This document shows, piece by piece, positions 63,931 to 64,000 of a DNA stretch of 64,000 nt. Made by a program: the position numbers and the translations under genes. This DNA is from Metarhizium brunneum (lineage: Eukaryota > Ascomycota > Sordariomycetes > Hypocreales > Clavicipitaceae). The notes under the pieces were generated by a model. It had not been told where the DNA came from. It saw only the letters and a program-made list of their open reading frames with translations, and searched no databases. Within the stretch, counting starts at the first letter, position 1. Each line of letters begins with the position of its first letter. The stretch spans positions 8,769,001 through 8,833,000 of the forward strand of contig NC_089422.1 of NCBI RefSeq assembly GCF_013426205.1. The letters run 5' to 3'.

Positions 63931-64000
63931 CTACGCAACATTCTCCCTCAGCCCCTTGGTGCGCAGGGTAAACCTCGCGTCGTCCCCAAACGGCAACAGC
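63931..64000 (-). CDS. C-terminal end of a gene cut by the right edge
   Basis: On the minus strand a frame enters from the edge and reads LLPFGDDARFTLRTKGLR followed by ENVA and a TAG at 63933-63931. Regular codon use and a protein-like pattern suggest a genuine C-terminus, but 22 residues are too few to name it. Confidence 0.4.
   Translation of the reverse strand, partial: LLPFGDDARFTLRTKGLRENVA

Overview
The window is nuclear DNA of a filamentous ascomycete. Genes are compact and carry short introns (about 46-140 bases, GT..AG) with CTRAC-like branch sites. Coding GC is high, and the products (AP180 with NPF motifs, HET-domain protein, Zn2Cys6 regulators, MARVEL-type proteins, a secreted heat-labile-enterotoxin-like protein) fit Sordariomycetes. 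The enterotoxin-like gene makes Hypocreales (Clavicipitaceae or relatives) the best guess. That placement is an inference from gene content, not a sequence match.

Bases 1-11 kb are housekeeping: the 3' end of a coiled-coil protein, nudC, tfb3/MAT1, an AP180 clathrin adaptor, mitochondrial aspartyl-tRNA synthetase and UTP11. Bases 11-24.5 kb mix a low-complexity hypothetical protein, a divergent SRPK-like kinase, a short AT-rich inverted-repeat element, CMC1, a four-helix membrane protein, xylitol dehydrogenase and a small hypothetical protein. Bases 24.5-27 kb look empty. Bases 27-32 kb hold a sugar transporter with a GAL4-type regulator upstream on the same strand. An intron-containing tRNA-Leu(CAG) follows. 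Bases 33-36 kb hold a phytanoyl-CoA-dioxygenase-type enzyme convergent with a Zn2Cys6 regulator. Bases 36-41 kb hold a tandem-repeat protein of unknown role and a long disordered protein with a C-terminal cysteine cluster.

Bases 42-49 kb are accessory in character. They contain a second copy of the inverted-repeat element, a secreted ADP-ribosyltransferase of the heat-labile enterotoxin A type with four C-terminal cysteine repeats, 2.8 kb of gene-poor sequence, an uncharacterised gene, and a 5'-truncated aegerolysin remnant directly abutting it. From 50 kb the window returns to ordinary genes: an F-box protein, a PAF-acetylhydrolase-like protein, RPS30, the exon-junction protein Y14, a HET-domain membrane protein, and the SEA-complex WD40/RING protein RTC1/WDR24. 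A gene cut by the right edge closes the window.

Most genes are unrelated neighbours. The supportable functional links are transporter plus regulator (27-32 kb, possibly with xylitol dehydrogenase at 22 kb), dioxygenase plus regulator (33-36 kb), and the toxin-like island (42-49 kb).
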